From positions 1 to 49,491 of the forward strand of contig JAJPIM010000012.1 of NCBI GenBank assembly GCA_021324775.1: a stretch of DNA of 49,491 nucleotides, read 5' to 3'. Within the stretch, counting starts at the first letter, position 1. Every line of letters begins with the position of its first letter. The notes below the pieces were generated by a model that was given only the letters and a program-made list of their open reading frames with translations, searched no databases and was not told the origin of the DNA. Shown here in pieces: positions 1 to 9,306 of the stretch. A program made the translations under genes and the position numbers. This DNA comes from Gemmatimonadota bacterium (lineage in GTDB: Bacteria; Gemmatimonadota; Gemmatimonadetes; Gemmatimonadales; Gemmatimonadaceae).

Positions 1-279
1 ACCGACGCGGGGTATCTCGAGACCGGGACGTTCTGGAAGTGGCGTGAGTTGTCCGTCCGCGCCTCGGCGCCGGACGCGTGGCTGACGCATCTGAAGGTGA
101 CGGCGCTCAGCTTCACGATCGCAGGCCGTAACCTCCGGACGTGGACGAAGTACCAGGGTGTCGATCCGGAGATCAACGCCGCGCCGGCCGTGGCCGGATC
201 GGCGGCCACGGCGCAGGAGGAGTTCTTCACGCAGGGTCTGGTCCGCTACTGGACCGGCCGCATCGACCTCACCTTCTGA
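1..279 (+). CDS. SusC/RagA-family TonB-dependent outer membrane receptor, C-terminal end (partial)
   Basis: The reading frame is open from the first base and ends in TGA at 277-279, so only about 92 C-terminal residues are visible. They contain the pattern usual at the end of SusC-like barrels: GYLETGTFWKWRELSVRAS, then a strand with LSFTIAGRNLRTWTKYQGVDPE, and a last aromatic strand ending RIDLTF, where the terminal Phe suits BAM recognition. SusC-type receptors form the TonB-powered pore that takes up oligomers captured by SusD. The susD-like gene starts 2 bases after this stop, which supports the call and implies translational coupling. The start, signal peptide and plug domain lie outside the window, so the substrate cannot be inferred. 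Confidence 0.85.
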   Translation, partial: TDAGYLETGTFWKWRELSVRASAPDAWLTHLKVTALSFTIAGRNLRTWTKYQGVDPEINAAPAVAGSAATAQEEFFTQGLVRYWTGRIDLTF

Positions 280-281
280 CC

Positions 282-1664
282 ATGCCTCCCATGCGCATAT
301 CATCCATCGCACTGCGGGGGCGGTCTCTTCTGGTTGGAGGGACGCTCACCGCGGCCGTGTTTGCGGGACTCGAAGGCTGCAATCCGGGCAACGCGCTCAA
401 GATTCTGCAGCCTGACAACCTGAACGCGGCCACGATCAATTCGGCCGCCGCGCTGCCGGCGTTGCTCGCCGGTACGTACAGCGCGTTCCAGATCGCCTAC
501 AGTGGCGCGGGCGACGAAGGCAACGGCGGCCACGAGGGCTTCATCAATTTCACCGGGTTGTTCACCGATGAACTGTCGGACATGGAGACCTTTCCGACGC
601 GCATTCTGGTCGATGAGCGAATCGCATCGGCCTCGAACGCAAGTTTGAAGGCGTATTACATCGACATCAACCAGGCCCGGGCGCTCGCGGACAAAGCGGA
701 TGCCAAATACAACCAATTTGGCACCGATTCCACGGGACACGACCAGGTGCTGGCGCTCGGCGGATTCACGTACGTGATGTTCGCCGAGATGTACTGTGAG
801 GGTGTACCGGTCAGTACGCTCAACGACAACGGCTCGATCACATATGGCCAGCCGTTGACGCGGAACCAGCTCCTCACGATAGCGATCCAGCGGTTCGACT
901 CGGCGGAGACATTTGCCAAGAACGCCGGTGATTCGGCGACGCTCAACCTTGCCCGAGTCGGGCTGGGGCGGGCGTTCCTCGACAGCAACGACGACGCGAG
1001 TGCCGCGGCGGCGGTTGCCGGGGTGCCGGAGCCCTACGTCGACATCATCGGGGCATCCACCAACAGTGCGGTCGAGAACAACGGGATCTGGGACTATACC
1101 TTCAACGAGCTGGGGTTCAGCGTCTCCGACAAGGAGGGGACGAACGGGTTGCCGTTCGTGAGCGCCAGTGATCCGCGCGTTCCCACATTCAACATCACCG
1201 ATTCTCCGGGCCCTGATTCGGGCAAGGTCGGCACCAGCGGCCTGGGACCGTTCATCCAGCAGCAGCTCTACCCGACGCAATCCGCGCCGATCCCCTTGGC
1301 GACGGGCGTCGAAGCCCAGCTGATCATCGCTGAGCACCAGCAGCGGACCGGTGGTCCGTGGCTGGCGACGTTGAACGCGCTTCGGGCCACCGAGCCTGGC
1401 TTGGCCCCGCTCGTCGATCCGGGGACACCCGCCGCCGAGCAGAACCTGCTCTTCAGCGAACGGGCGTTCTGGATGTTCCTCACGGGTCACCGCATCGGGG
1501 ATCTGCGCCGGCTGGTCCGGCAGTACAACCGCGATCCGGCCACCGTGTTCCCGGTCGGGAAGGCCGTCAATGGCATCCCGTACGGAACCGATGTCAACTT
1601 CGACATTTCGGAGGACGAGGCGAACAACCCGAACTTCCACGGCTGTCTGAATCGCAAGGCGTAG
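282..1664 (+). CDS. SusD/RagB-family outer membrane lipoprotein
   Basis: This is a 460-residue surface lipoprotein that would cap the SusC-like receptor and bind its substrate. The N-terminus has a hydrophobic stretch followed by a lipobox, LEGC, with the lipidated Cys at residue 33. Early in the mature part there is the SusD-like LLAGTYSAFQIAY segment. Near the C-terminus, ERAFWMFLTGHRIGDLRRL matches the family's usual E-R-x-F-x-x-x-x-GHR-x-x-DLRR signature. ATG 282 is chosen because it lies 2 bases after the susC stop; ATG 291 is an alternative. The length is near the family norm. A hairpin terminator follows at 1712-1743, so these two genes probably end a transcript. The ligand is unknown; a peptide or glycan is possible. 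Confidence 0.88.
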   Translation: MPPMRISSIALRGRSLLVGGTLTAAVFAGLEGCNPGNALKILQPDNLNAATINSAAALPALLAGTYSAFQIAYSGAGDEGNGGHEGFINFTGLFTDELSDMETFPTRILVDERIASASNASLKAYYIDINQARALADKADAKYNQFGTDSTGHDQVLALGGFTYVMFAEMYCEGVPVSTLNDNGSITYGQPLTRNQLLTIAIQRFDSAETFAKNAGDSATLNLARVGLGRAFLDSNDDASAAAAVAGVPEPYVDIIGASTNSAVENNGIWDYTFNELGFSVSDKEGTNGLPFVSASDPRVPTFNITDSPGPDSGKVGTSGLGPFIQQQLYPTQSAPIPLATGVEAQLIIAEHQQRTGGPWLATLNALRATEPGLAPLVDPGTPAAEQNLLFSERAFWMFLTGHRIGDLRRLVRQYNRDPATVFPVGKAVNGIPYGTDVNFDISEDEANNPNFHGCLNRKA

Positions 1665-1711
1665 GACCGTGGGGTAGGGTGAGTGGCAGTGAGATCGAAG
1701 CCGAATGCGAC

Positions 1712-1743
1712 GGGGCCGCCTGCAGGATACCGCAGGCGGCCCC
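1712..1743 (+). terminator. Strong stem-loop after susD, probable intrinsic terminator
   Basis: A perfect 12-bp inverted repeat, GGGGCCGCCTGC at 1712-1723 and GCAGGCGGCCCC at 1732-1743, encloses an 8-base loop. It lies 47 bases after the SusD stop. The following bases (GTTCGTTGCTTCC) are only moderately T-rich, so termination efficiency is uncertain, but stem strength and position fit the end of the SusCD transcript. Confidence 0.7.
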
Positions 1744-1785
1744 GTTCGTTGCTTCCACCATGACGGGGATTGGCAGGTACCCGAA

Positions 1786-2634
1786 ATGTTAGAGAACTGT
1801 GTGTCCCGTGCTGCGACGGGGCGCCAGCTGCCTGATGGGGTGTCTAATGGAATAGTGTCCGTACTCCACGCGCTCATCGCCGGCCGCGGGCTGATCACGA
1901 CTGAGGAGGTCAACGCATTCCTTGGAACGCGTGGCACGTATTCCACTCGCACCCGAGACCGTGCGCTGGCAGCTCTCTGCGCGACGGGACAATTGGTGCG
2001 CATCCAGCGCGGCCTCTACGCCCGGGGAAGTCCCCAAGGCGGCGAGTCTGAATCGTATCTCCTCGCGTCGTATCTCTCGCGCGACGCAGTCTTGGGCCTG
2101 CGGACAGCGCTCGAGATCCGGGGCATCGTCGCGCCGGACCCCACTCAGTGCACCTACTTCGCGCGCCTCACCAAGGCCGGCCGTGGCCGGATGTGGCGCG
2201 GGACGAGGATGTGCCGGGCTGCGCACCCGGTTGCACTCGTTCGCGCTCGAAGGGAGTTCGTCGAAACCGCACTCGTTGAAGGTCGCGAAGGCGCTCAGAT
2301 GCGGGTGGCGACGATCGAACGCTCTTTTGTGGACCTGCTGGACCGGCCTCGGTTGACGGGGGGGTGGCCGGCGGTGATACAGGTGCTGGATGCCATCCCC
2401 GCCCTCGATCTGGATCGCGTGGTTGAATACGTCGCGTGCCTCGACAACGCGACGACGGCCGCCAAAGCGGGATGGATTCTCGAGCGGTATCAGGAGCATC
2501 TGGGGGTCACCGCCGACGTACTCTGCCGGCTGGAACGCATGCGCCCACGTGGTCCGCATTACTTATCGCGCTCCCAGCGTGTCAGTGGCCGATACTTGAC
2601 GCGGTGGAACCTCGTGGTTCCTCCCGTGCTTTGA
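1786..2634 (+). CDS. AbiEi-type antitoxin / transcriptional regulator-like protein, no toxin partner seen
   Basis: A 282-residue protein (from ATG 1786) with the layout of the AbiEi family, the antitoxin and repressor of type IV toxin-antitoxin systems. The N-terminus reads as a winged helix: VLHALIAGRGLITTEEVNAF, then LAALCATGQLVRIQRGLYAR, the usual 'G-x-L-x-x-x-x-R-G-x-Y' wing. A middle part (SYLLASYLSRDAVLGLRTAL and VRVATIERSFVDLLDRP-like segment) and a C-terminal helical part match the family order. GTG 1801 is an alternative start. In normal systems the nucleotidyltransferase toxin AbiEii follows directly; here the next gene is an M1 peptidase, so this is an orphan. It could be a solitary regulator or a relic. 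The family call is by eye; the function is inferred. Confidence 0.65.
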   Translation: MLENCVSRAATGRQLPDGVSNGIVSVLHALIAGRGLITTEEVNAFLGTRGTYSTRTRDRALAALCATGQLVRIQRGLYARGSPQGGESESYLLASYLSRDAVLGLRTALEIRGIVAPDPTQCTYFARLTKAGRGRMWRGTRMCRAAHPVALVRARREFVETALVEGREGAQMRVATIERSFVDLLDRPRLTGGWPAVIQVLDAIPALDLDRVVEYVACLDNATTAAKAGWILERYQEHLGVTADVLCRLERMRPRGPHYLSRSQRVSGRYLTRWNLVVPPVL

Positions 2635-2797
2635 CGCCGGTCCGTTACAACAGTGTCGCCAATCGTCCGAGGACTGCAATTGCACCGTTAAAGACCTTAG
2701 CCATGCCGCGCTCGCGTCTTATGATTGAGCGCGGAACGACGGCGCGCCGGCGAAGTGTGAGTTGTTGAGGCGCCGAGTCTCTTTCGGAGATACCCTA

Positions 2798-4816
2798 GTG
2801 TCTCGTCAGTGCTATATCGGGAAGCAGTACTCGTGGCTATGGATTGTCCACGTCACGAGTCTCACGATGTCAGTCGTCGCCTCGGCACAGGGAGCCCCAC
2901 AGCCGGGACCCCATGACCGCGGCCGGGGCACGTTCGATCGAACCGGAGTGGGCGACACGTCGATGTTCGCGCCGCTCGCTTTGACGCCTCCGACGCCGTA
3001 TCGGGCGGCCTCCGGAGCGCCCGGCCCCAAGTACTGGCAGAACCACGCGGACTACGAGATCAAAGCCACGCTCGACACAACGACCCTGACACTCACCGGG
3101 TCGCTCCGGATGCGCTACTCGAACAACTCGCCGGACACACTCTCCTTTATCTGGCTCCAGCTCGAGCAGAATGCTTTTCGGGACAGCTCGCTGAACTCCT
3201 ACGTTTTTCCACAGGACACGCGGTTTGGGTCGCGATCCTTCCAGGGCGGCGATGTGATCGACCACATCGAGCAACACTCGACTGGACAGGCAGGGACCAT
3301 GGGGCGTGCGGTCAAGACCCGCGTGCTTGGAACAGAGCTCAAAGTCGACCTGGCAAAGCCGTTGCCACCTGGAGGCTCGACGATTCTCGACGTCGCCTGG
3401 CATTTTCGCATCCCCGAGCACGGTGCGGATCGCATGGGACGCGACGGGTCACTCTACGAGCTTGCCCAATGGTATCCGCGGGTGGTCGTCTACGATGACC
3501 TCCACGGCTGGAACACCGAACCGTACCTGGGCCAAGGGGAGTTTTATCTCGAGTACGGCGATTTCACGTACGCGATCACGCTGCCAGCTGGCTACATCGT
3601 ATGCGGCACCGGGACGATCACGAACCCGACGGAGGTGCTGACCGTCACCGAGCGTGAGCGGCTCGCGCGAGCGGCGCGCTCAGAGACGCCGATCGCCATC
3701 GTGACGCCGGGCGAACTGACCAGTGGCGCCGCGCGCCCTACGCAACACGGGATGCTCACCTGGCGTTTCGCCGCGCGCAACGTCCGGGATGTGGCGTGGG
3801 CAGCAGCGCCCAATTACCTCTGGGACGCCAGTAGTTGGCGGGGCATTCTGTCGCATGCGTGCTATCGGCCAAGTGCCGCCGACACGTGGAAGGATGGTGC
3901 GGATATGGGACGGATGTCCATCGAGGAATACTCGACACGATGGTTCCCCTACCCCTATCCACAGATCACGGTCGTCGAGGGGCCGATCAGCGGGATGGAG
4001 TACCCGATGCTTGCCATGGAGGACCACAGTCCCGACAAGTACGCGCTCTATAACGTCATCACGCACGAGGTCGGTCACAACTGGTTCCCGATGATCGTCG
4101 GTTCGAACGAGCGCGTACACTTCTGGCAGGATGAGGGGCTCAACACCTTCATCAACACTTTTTCCGAAGCCCGCCGATTCCCGGAACGGGGAAATCAAAT
4201 GGAGCGGGCGGCGGACGAGCGGGAGACAATCGTCCAGGCAGAGTCGCTTGGGACCGATGTGCCGACGGAGTTGGGGGCTGACCGTGTACCGGGCGACCGG
4301 TTGGGAACGGACGACTACACCAAGCCATCGGTCGCGTTGCAACTCCTCCGCCAGGAAATCCTAGGCCCCGAGGCGTTTGACGACGCGTTCCGAACCTATA
4401 TCCGGCGCTGGGCATACAAGCATCCCGCGCCCGCTGATTTCTTCCGCACCATGGAGGACGTCAGTGGCAAGCGGCTCGATTGGTTCTGGCGGGAGTTGTT
4501 CCTCGAGAATCCGAATTTCGATCAAGCGATCGACAGTGTTGCAGTTCGACAGGTAGGAGCCGTCGATTCGGTTACTGTTGTCTACGCGAATCGGGCGCGT
4601 GGGATCCTGCCCATCCGTGCTCGCTTCACATTCAGTGACGGGACGACCGAAGACTTCAACTATCCCGCCGAGGTGTGGAGTACGAACACCACCCGGTACG
4701 TACGGCGGTACGGTTTCACGGGCAAGCAGGTGACGCGCATCGAGCTGGACCCCGACCACCGCCTGATCGACGTGGACCGTGCGAACAACATTTGGGCCGG
4801 TCCACCTGCGACCTGA
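2798..4816 (+). CDS. Secreted M1-family metallopeptidase
   Basis: This is a zinc aminopeptidase-like protein of 672 residues. HEVGH starts at residue 423 and is followed after exactly 18 residues by the Glu of QDEGLNTF, the gluzincin HExxH-x18-E signature. The substrate-anchoring GxMEN motif appears as GMEYPM from residue 399. An N-terminal beta-sandwich domain (YEIKATLDTTTLTLTGSLRM) is typical of M1. GTG 2798 is chosen because GGAGA lies about 8 bases upstream and because the resulting N-terminus has a hydrophobic signal segment ending near ASAQG. Earlier TTG codons at 2762 are possible but less likely. It probably acts in the periplasm or outside the cell, trimming peptides. It stands alone between the AbiEi-like gene and the permease. 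Confidence 0.88.
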   Translation: MSRQCYIGKQYSWLWIVHVTSLTMSVVASAQGAPQPGPHDRGRGTFDRTGVGDTSMFAPLALTPPTPYRAASGAPGPKYWQNHADYEIKATLDTTTLTLTGSLRMRYSNNSPDTLSFIWLQLEQNAFRDSSLNSYVFPQDTRFGSRSFQGGDVIDHIEQHSTGQAGTMGRAVKTRVLGTELKVDLAKPLPPGGSTILDVAWHFRIPEHGADRMGRDGSLYELAQWYPRVVVYDDLHGWNTEPYLGQGEFYLEYGDFTYAITLPAGYIVCGTGTITNPTEVLTVTERERLARAARSETPIAIVTPGELTSGAARPTQHGMLTWRFAARNVRDVAWAAAPNYLWDASSWRGILSHACYRPSAADTWKDGADMGRMSIEEYSTRWFPYPYPQITVVEGPISGMEYPMLAMEDHSPDKYALYNVITHEVGHNWFPMIVGSNERVHFWQDEGLNTFINTFSEARRFPERGNQMERAADERETIVQAESLGTDVPTELGADRVPGDRLGTDDYTKPSVALQLLRQEILGPEAFDDAFRTYIRRWAYKHPAPADFFRTMEDVSGKRLDWFWRELFLENPNFDQAIDSVAVRQVGAVDSVTVVYANRARGILPIRARFTFSDGTTEDFNYPAEVWSTNTTRYVRRYGFTGKQVTRIELDPDHRLIDVDRANNIWAGPPAT

Positions 4817-4946
4817 CCTGACTCGAGGGTAGGCGACGAGGCGGAGCTTTGAGCGTGCGCCCACATTGGCCGTCACACGCAACCAATCATAAATTGGGCT
4901 GGCAGGGCACCGATGGGCGTATCCGAGACTGGCGAGAGGTGACGGG

Positions 4947-7397
4947 ATGAACTGGAACATACGTGACGCACTCGACCGCCTGCGGCAGGACGCGCGGTTG
5001 GGTGTACGGCAGATGCTGGCCGCGCGGTCGTTTGCGATTGCCGCGATCGTGACGTTGGCGATCGGCATTGGCGCGACGACGGCCGTGTTCAGCGTCGTGG
5101 AGGCGGTCGTTCTGCGGCCCTTCCCCTTTCCCCACGCCGACCGGGTGGTCGATCTGCATCCGGTGCGGGACGGCGTGCCAGTGGTGACGGCGTCCAATCT
5201 CGAGTTCGCGACCTGGCGCGCGCTGCCGCACGTTTTCGATGGCGTGGTGGCCACGCAGCCGGGGCTATCGTTTACGCTGACCCGCGGTGACGCGCCCGAA
5301 GTCGTCACGGGTACCCGGTCCACCTCGGCGCTTACGCGAGTACTCGGTGTAGCGCCCGATCTCGGCCGCGGCTTCGACAGCGCTGATGACCAGCCCGGGG
5401 CGCCACATGTCGTGATCATCAGCCATCGGCTATGGGTCCGCGAGTATAACGCCGACCGGACGGTGCTCGGTCAGCAATTGCGACTCGACGGCGATGTCTA
5501 CGCCATCATCGGGGTCATGCCCGCGTCGCTCGACGCCGTCAGCTTCGGCGCCGAGCTATGGCTGCCGCTCGCGCTCTCGCCTGCCGACCTGCTCGATTTC
5601 AAATCTCGCGGGCTTCTGCTGATCGCACGACTCGCTCCAGGTGTGCCGGCGTCCCAGGCGACGGCCTCGGTGGACGCGTCTGAGCAGATGCTCGCCAAGC
5701 AGTACCCGATGTGGGGGAGCGGATACACGGGTTTGGTGACTCTCTACTCTTCCGATGTCGTCGGAAATCTGCGGGGCCGGCTTTTCCTGCTTCTCGGCGC
5801 CGTATCGTTGGTCTTTCTCATCGCCTGCGTGAACGTCGCCAACCTCTTGCTGGCACGGGCGACGGCGCGTGTGCGTGAAATGGGTATCCGCACGGCCCTG
5901 GGAGCGGGCCGGGGACGCCTGGTGCAGCAGTTGGTGACCGAGAGTGGTGTCCTGTGCGCCGTGGCTGGTACGGCCGGCATCGCCCTGGCATTTGGACTGG
6001 TAAAGGGCATCGTGGCCACGAGCCCACCTGGTGTGCCTCGCCTCGATGAGGCGCGCATCGATGGGCCGGTGTTGCTCGGCGCATTCGTCGCGGCCGTGTT
6101 CTGCAGTCTCGTCGTCGGGGTGCTGACGGGGATGCGAGTCGCTGATTCGGCTGTAGAGGCGACTTTGCGCGAGGGCAGTCGTGGCACTAGCCAGAGTAGA
6201 GGCCGCGACAGGGCGCGCCGAGTGCTCGTGGTGACGGAACTCGCGCTGGCCATGGCGCTGTTGACTGGGGCTGGGCTGCTCATCCGCTCTGCGTGGGAGG
6301 TCAGCCACGTCGATCCCGGCTTTGCCAGCGACCACATCCTCACGGCGCAGGTCGTGCTGCCGCCCGGCAGGTACCCTGATATTACGTCGGGCCTCGAGGC
6401 GTATCGTGCAATTCGGGAGGGATTGGATCGGACCGGCGGGGTGCAGTCTGCCGCGCTCACGTCCGCGCTGCCGCTCGCGTTCAGCCCTCGAGCCGGCATT
6501 GGTCCCGAAGGCCGGCCGATGATCGATGGTGAGCGTTTTCTTGCCGCGGTGCGACCGGTCACGCCCAACTATTTCGCCACCATGAAGATCCACTTCCGTG
6601 CCGGACGCGATTTCGCAGAGACAGACAAGGCGGGCGTGCCTAACGTCGCCATTATCAATGAAGCGCTTGCCAAGCGATTCTGGCCCGGCGAGCAGGCCAT
6701 CGGCAAGCGCATGGAAGGGATGGATCCGAGCCACCAACACTTCATGGAAGTGGTCGGCGTGATAGCCGATGCGAGAGACGTAGCATTGGACCAGCAGCCG
6801 GACCCCGAGTTTTACATTCCAATCGAGCAAACGCCGCCAACTCTGTGGACCGGCATCCAAGGCTCGATCACAATCGTCGCCCGAACGGTGTCTGATCCGG
6901 CGACGATGGAGGCGTCGATCCGGCGAGCGGTCGACGACGTCGACCCGAGCCTGCCGATCGCAAGCGTGGCAACGATGGAGAGCCTGGTGAAGACCTCGAG
7001 GGCAACGGCCCGCTTCAACACGCTCTTGTTGTCCGTACTCGGCGCGATTGCGCTCGTATTGGCCAGCGTGGGCGTGTACGGTGTGATCGCCTATTCGGCC
7101 GGGCAGCGCACGCGTGAGATCGGCCTCCGTATGGCGCTCGGCGCATCGCCGGCGGCAATCGCTTCGCTCGTCGGGCGTGACGCGCTCGCACCGATCGCGG
7201 TCGGTGCAGCCTTCGGTGCCGTCCTGTCGGTGCTCACCACTCGCCTGCTCCGCGAGCAGCTCTACGGCGTGTCACCAGGCGACCCGCTGACCATCCTCGC
7301 GATCGCCGGGTTGCTCATCGCTGTCTCGTCGCTGGCGGCCTCCATCCCGACGTGGCGCGCGGTCCGGATCTCGCCAGTGATCGCGCTCGCGGCGTAG
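4947..7397 (+). CDS. ADOP-type (duplicated orphan) ABC transporter permease, MacB/FtsX superfamily
   Basis: An 816-residue membrane protein with two copies of the MacB/FtsX permease layout. The N-terminus RLGVRQMLAARSFAIAAIVTL carries the first membrane helix, followed by a MacB-like periplasmic core. Then LFLLLGAVSLVFLIACVNVAN and AREMGIRTALGAGRGRL-like segments form the first FtsX unit, and a second set ends with SVGVYGVIAYSAGQRTREIGLRMALGASP. This matches the permeases known as ADOP in Acidobacteria and Gemmatimonadetes. ATG 4947 is preceded by GAGAGGTGACGGG, a good ribosome site. No ATPase gene is nearby, as usual for this group. The substrate is unknown; relatives are thought to be envelope exporters or mechanotransmission-type proteins. 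A short inverted repeat, CCAAT-5-ATTGG, lies at 4883-4897 upstream. Confidence 0.9.
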   Translation: MNWNIRDALDRLRQDARLGVRQMLAARSFAIAAIVTLAIGIGATTAVFSVVEAVVLRPFPFPHADRVVDLHPVRDGVPVVTASNLEFATWRALPHVFDGVVATQPGLSFTLTRGDAPEVVTGTRSTSALTRVLGVAPDLGRGFDSADDQPGAPHVVIISHRLWVREYNADRTVLGQQLRLDGDVYAIIGVMPASLDAVSFGAELWLPLALSPADLLDFKSRGLLLIARLAPGVPASQATASVDASEQMLAKQYPMWGSGYTGLVTLYSSDVVGNLRGRLFLLLGAVSLVFLIACVNVANLLLARATARVREMGIRTALGAGRGRLVQQLVTESGVLCAVAGTAGIALAFGLVKGIVATSPPGVPRLDEARIDGPVLLGAFVAAVFCSLVVGVLTGMRVADSAVEATLREGSRGTSQSRGRDRARRVLVVTELALAMALLTGAGLLIRSAWEVSHVDPGFASDHILTAQVVLPPGRYPDITSGLEAYRAIREGLDRTGGVQSAALTSALPLAFSPRAGIGPEGRPMIDGERFLAAVRPVTPNYFATMKIHFRAGRDFAETDKAGVPNVAIINEALAKRFWPGEQAIGKRMEGMDPSHQHFMEVVGVIADARDVALDQQPDPEFYIPIEQTPPTLWTGIQGSITIVARTVSDPATMEASIRRAVDDVDPSLPIASVATMESLVKTSRATARFNTLLLSVLGAIALVLASVGVYGVIAYSAGQRTREIGLRMALGASPAAIASLVGRDALAPIAVGAAFGAVLSVLTTRLLREQLYGVSPGDPLTILAIAGLLIAVSSLAASIPTWRAVRISPVIALAA

Positions 7398-7444
7398 CGG
7401 CGTCCGGCCCGCTGACGGTGCCGATCGCGTCGCCTTGATATCCC

Positions 7445-8296
7445 CTAACCTCCATCGACGAACCGCAGCACCGCGTTCGCGTAACCGGCGGGATCCTGCA
7501 GGGCCGCGTAGTGGCTCACGTTCTGCAGGATCACGATCCGTGCCCCCGGAATCGTATGCGCGATGTACCGGGCGTGCGCCGGCTTGATCCACTCGTCGTG
7601 ATCGCTCATCACGACCGCCGTCGGTGTGTGGATACCCGCGAGCTGGGCGGCCGTGAAATTGGGCTCGGCGTCCCACATCTTCCCGAGGGCCGAGTGCAGG
7701 GCGTCGTACTGGTTGGGGGTCTCGGACATCCGCCGATAGTCCGCGGCCCAGAGCGCCGCGGCGGCCTTGCTCGCGGCCGGGTCGGCCGCTTTCGCGAAGA
7801 TCCCGTCGAGCGTCACGTTGGCGCCCTGCGCGAAGAGCTTCGTGAGCCGCTCCGGATGGTGCATCGCGATGTCGAGTCCGATGATCGCCCCATCGCTCGC
7901 GCCCACGAGCGCAACACGCTCGATGCCCAGATAGTCCAGCAGCGCCAGATAGTCGGATGACAGCAGATCGTACGTGAATGGCTGATCGGTCCGCGTCGAT
8001 CGCCCATGGCCGCGGCTGTCCGCGATGACCACCGTATGGTGCGTCGATAGAATGGGGATCACCGCTGACCACATATCTGCGTCCGCCGCACCGATCGGAA
8101 TCAGAAGGATCGGATCGCCCCGGCCATACTCGGCGTAGAACATCTTGATGCCATTCACCGGCGCAAACCCGGTCCGCGTGGCCGCCGGCAAAGGCGGAGG
8201 CGTCGGAATGGTCTGCCACCGCGCGAGGCCCTGAGCCATGTGGCCCCCGGCCGCCGCCAATACCATCGTCGCGAACACCCTCACACCGCTCTTCAT
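7445..8296 (-). CDS. Secreted alpha/beta-fold hydrolase
   Basis: A 283-residue alpha/beta hydrolase with an N-terminal signal-like segment (VFATMVLAAAGGHMAQG). The fold is recognisable from DPILLIPIGAADADMW, the ADSRGHGRS loop and the nucleophile elbow GASDG with Ser at residue 134. The acid is probably in SDHDEW and the His in NVSHYA near the C-terminus. The substrate cannot be told; esterase, lactonase and haloalkane-type relatives share these motifs. It is divergent from an AraC-type regulator at 8458 with 161 bases between them, so that regulator may control it. It converges on the ADOP permease with 47 bases between the stops. Confidence 0.85.
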   Translation of the reverse strand: MKSGVRVFATMVLAAAGGHMAQGLARWQTIPTPPPLPAATRTGFAPVNGIKMFYAEYGRGDPILLIPIGAADADMWSAVIPILSTHHTVVIADSRGHGRSTRTDQPFTYDLLSSDYLALLDYLGIERVALVGASDGAIIGLDIAMHHPERLTKLFAQGANVTLDGIFAKAADPAASKAAAALWAADYRRMSETPNQYDALHSALGKMWDAEPNFTAAQLAGIHTPTAVVMSDHDEWIKPAHARYIAHTIPGARIVILQNVSHYAALQDPAGYANAVLRFVDGG

Positions 8297-8457
8297 GGTC
8301 CGGCGTCCTCCCCACTGCGAGTAGGCTTCGGGGCACCTTATCGCCAGTCGCGGTGCCCAACTTGGTGCAGTCCCAGGGAAGGTATTAGCGGACGGATCTG
8401 CGACTGGTACGTACGCAACATCGTCGCTCGCCGACGTTCGCGATGTGAGGTGGCGCC

Positions 8458-9249
8458 GTGCTACTGCTGGGTCACGGAGAGTTTCTGGGCCGGGAGATCA
8501 CCCGGGTGTCGGCACCCGGCTTCATCATCACCTTTCGGCGTTCCGGCAGCGGGCGGACGGACGACAAGCCGCACGCCCATGCAACCCCGCACCTGCTGCT
8601 CCCGCTGGATACCGGATACTGGTCCGAAGCCGATGGTTTCGACGGAACCAGTCCGTCGCAACTGATCTACACCCCGGCCGGGGTCTCCCACAGGGATTCC
8701 ATGGCTCGCCTCGGCGGCCGATACCTGTCGATCTCCATCGAAGACCGGATCATCGAGCACTCGGGGGCGCGGCTCTACCACCCCATCGCAATCACTCGGC
8801 CCCTCGCCTGGCGGATCGGGCACGGCATCGCGTGGCGTACGATGGGCGGCGAATTGAGCGAACCCTACGTGGAGGATGCGTGCCTCACCCTGGTGGGGGA
8901 GCTGTCGCGGACCGCACCGGGCACCCGACGCCCACCCTGGCTGCGGCGGCTCGTGGACCTGTGTCATGGCTCCGGCGACCGCTTTCCGGTTATCTCAGGG
9001 ATGGCGGGCACGGTCGGCGTGCATCCGGTCCACGCGGCGCGGGTCTTCCGGAGTCACTACGGGGTCTCGCTCAGCCACTACATCCTGTCGGTGAGGGTCC
9101 AACGAGCCGCGGCCGCGCTTCGCACGGGGAAGGCATCGGCTGCGATGGCTGCGATCGAGAACGGCTTCACTGACCAGAGCCACCTGTATCGCGCCTTCAA
9201 AGCGGTTCTGGGAACCACACCCAGATCGTACCGGAGGCTCTTCCGCTAG
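8458..9249 (+). CDS. AraC-family transcriptional regulator
   Basis: A 263-residue regulator. The N-terminal half looks like a cupin-type sensor (HAHATPHLLLPLDTGYW, TPAGVSHRDSM). The C-terminal about 100 residues form the double helix-turn-helix, ending in the family signature GFTDQSHLYRAFKAVLGTTP. The first helix-turn-helix is visible as AGTVGVHPVHAARVFRSHYG. GTG 8458 is the start: an in-frame stop lies just upstream at 8446, and GAGGTGG is 4 bases before the start. The cupin and divergent arrangement suggest it senses a small molecule and controls itself and/or the hydrolase at 7445-8296. No effector can be named. Confidence 0.9.
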   Translation: MLLLGHGEFLGREITRVSAPGFIITFRRSGSGRTDDKPHAHATPHLLLPLDTGYWSEADGFDGTSPSQLIYTPAGVSHRDSMARLGGRYLSISIEDRIIEHSGARLYHPIAITRPLAWRIGHGIAWRTMGGELSEPYVEDACLTLVGELSRTAPGTRRPPWLRRLVDLCHGSGDRFPVISGMAGTVGVHPVHAARVFRSHYGVSLSHYILSVRVQRAAAALRTGKASAAMAAIENGFTDQSHLYRAFKAVLGTTPRSYRRLFR

Positions 9250-9306
9250 GGCGCTTGGGGCCGGTCGATGCGGGGAGGGCGGGCCGAAACAGGTTATCGG
9301 CAGCAA

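Noticed and set aside
300-2003. 567-codon minus-strand open frame opposite susD
   Set aside because: It lacks motifs, is Arg-rich, and lies antisense to a convincing SusD gene; high GC makes such antisense frames common.
5556-6860. 434-codon minus-strand open frame inside the ADOP permease gene
   Set aside because: Arg/His/Gln-rich composition without domains; antisense to clear coding sequence.
8407-8414. GTACGTAC palindrome between the hydrolase and AraC genes
   Set aside because: Eight bases are too few to call an operator in this composition.
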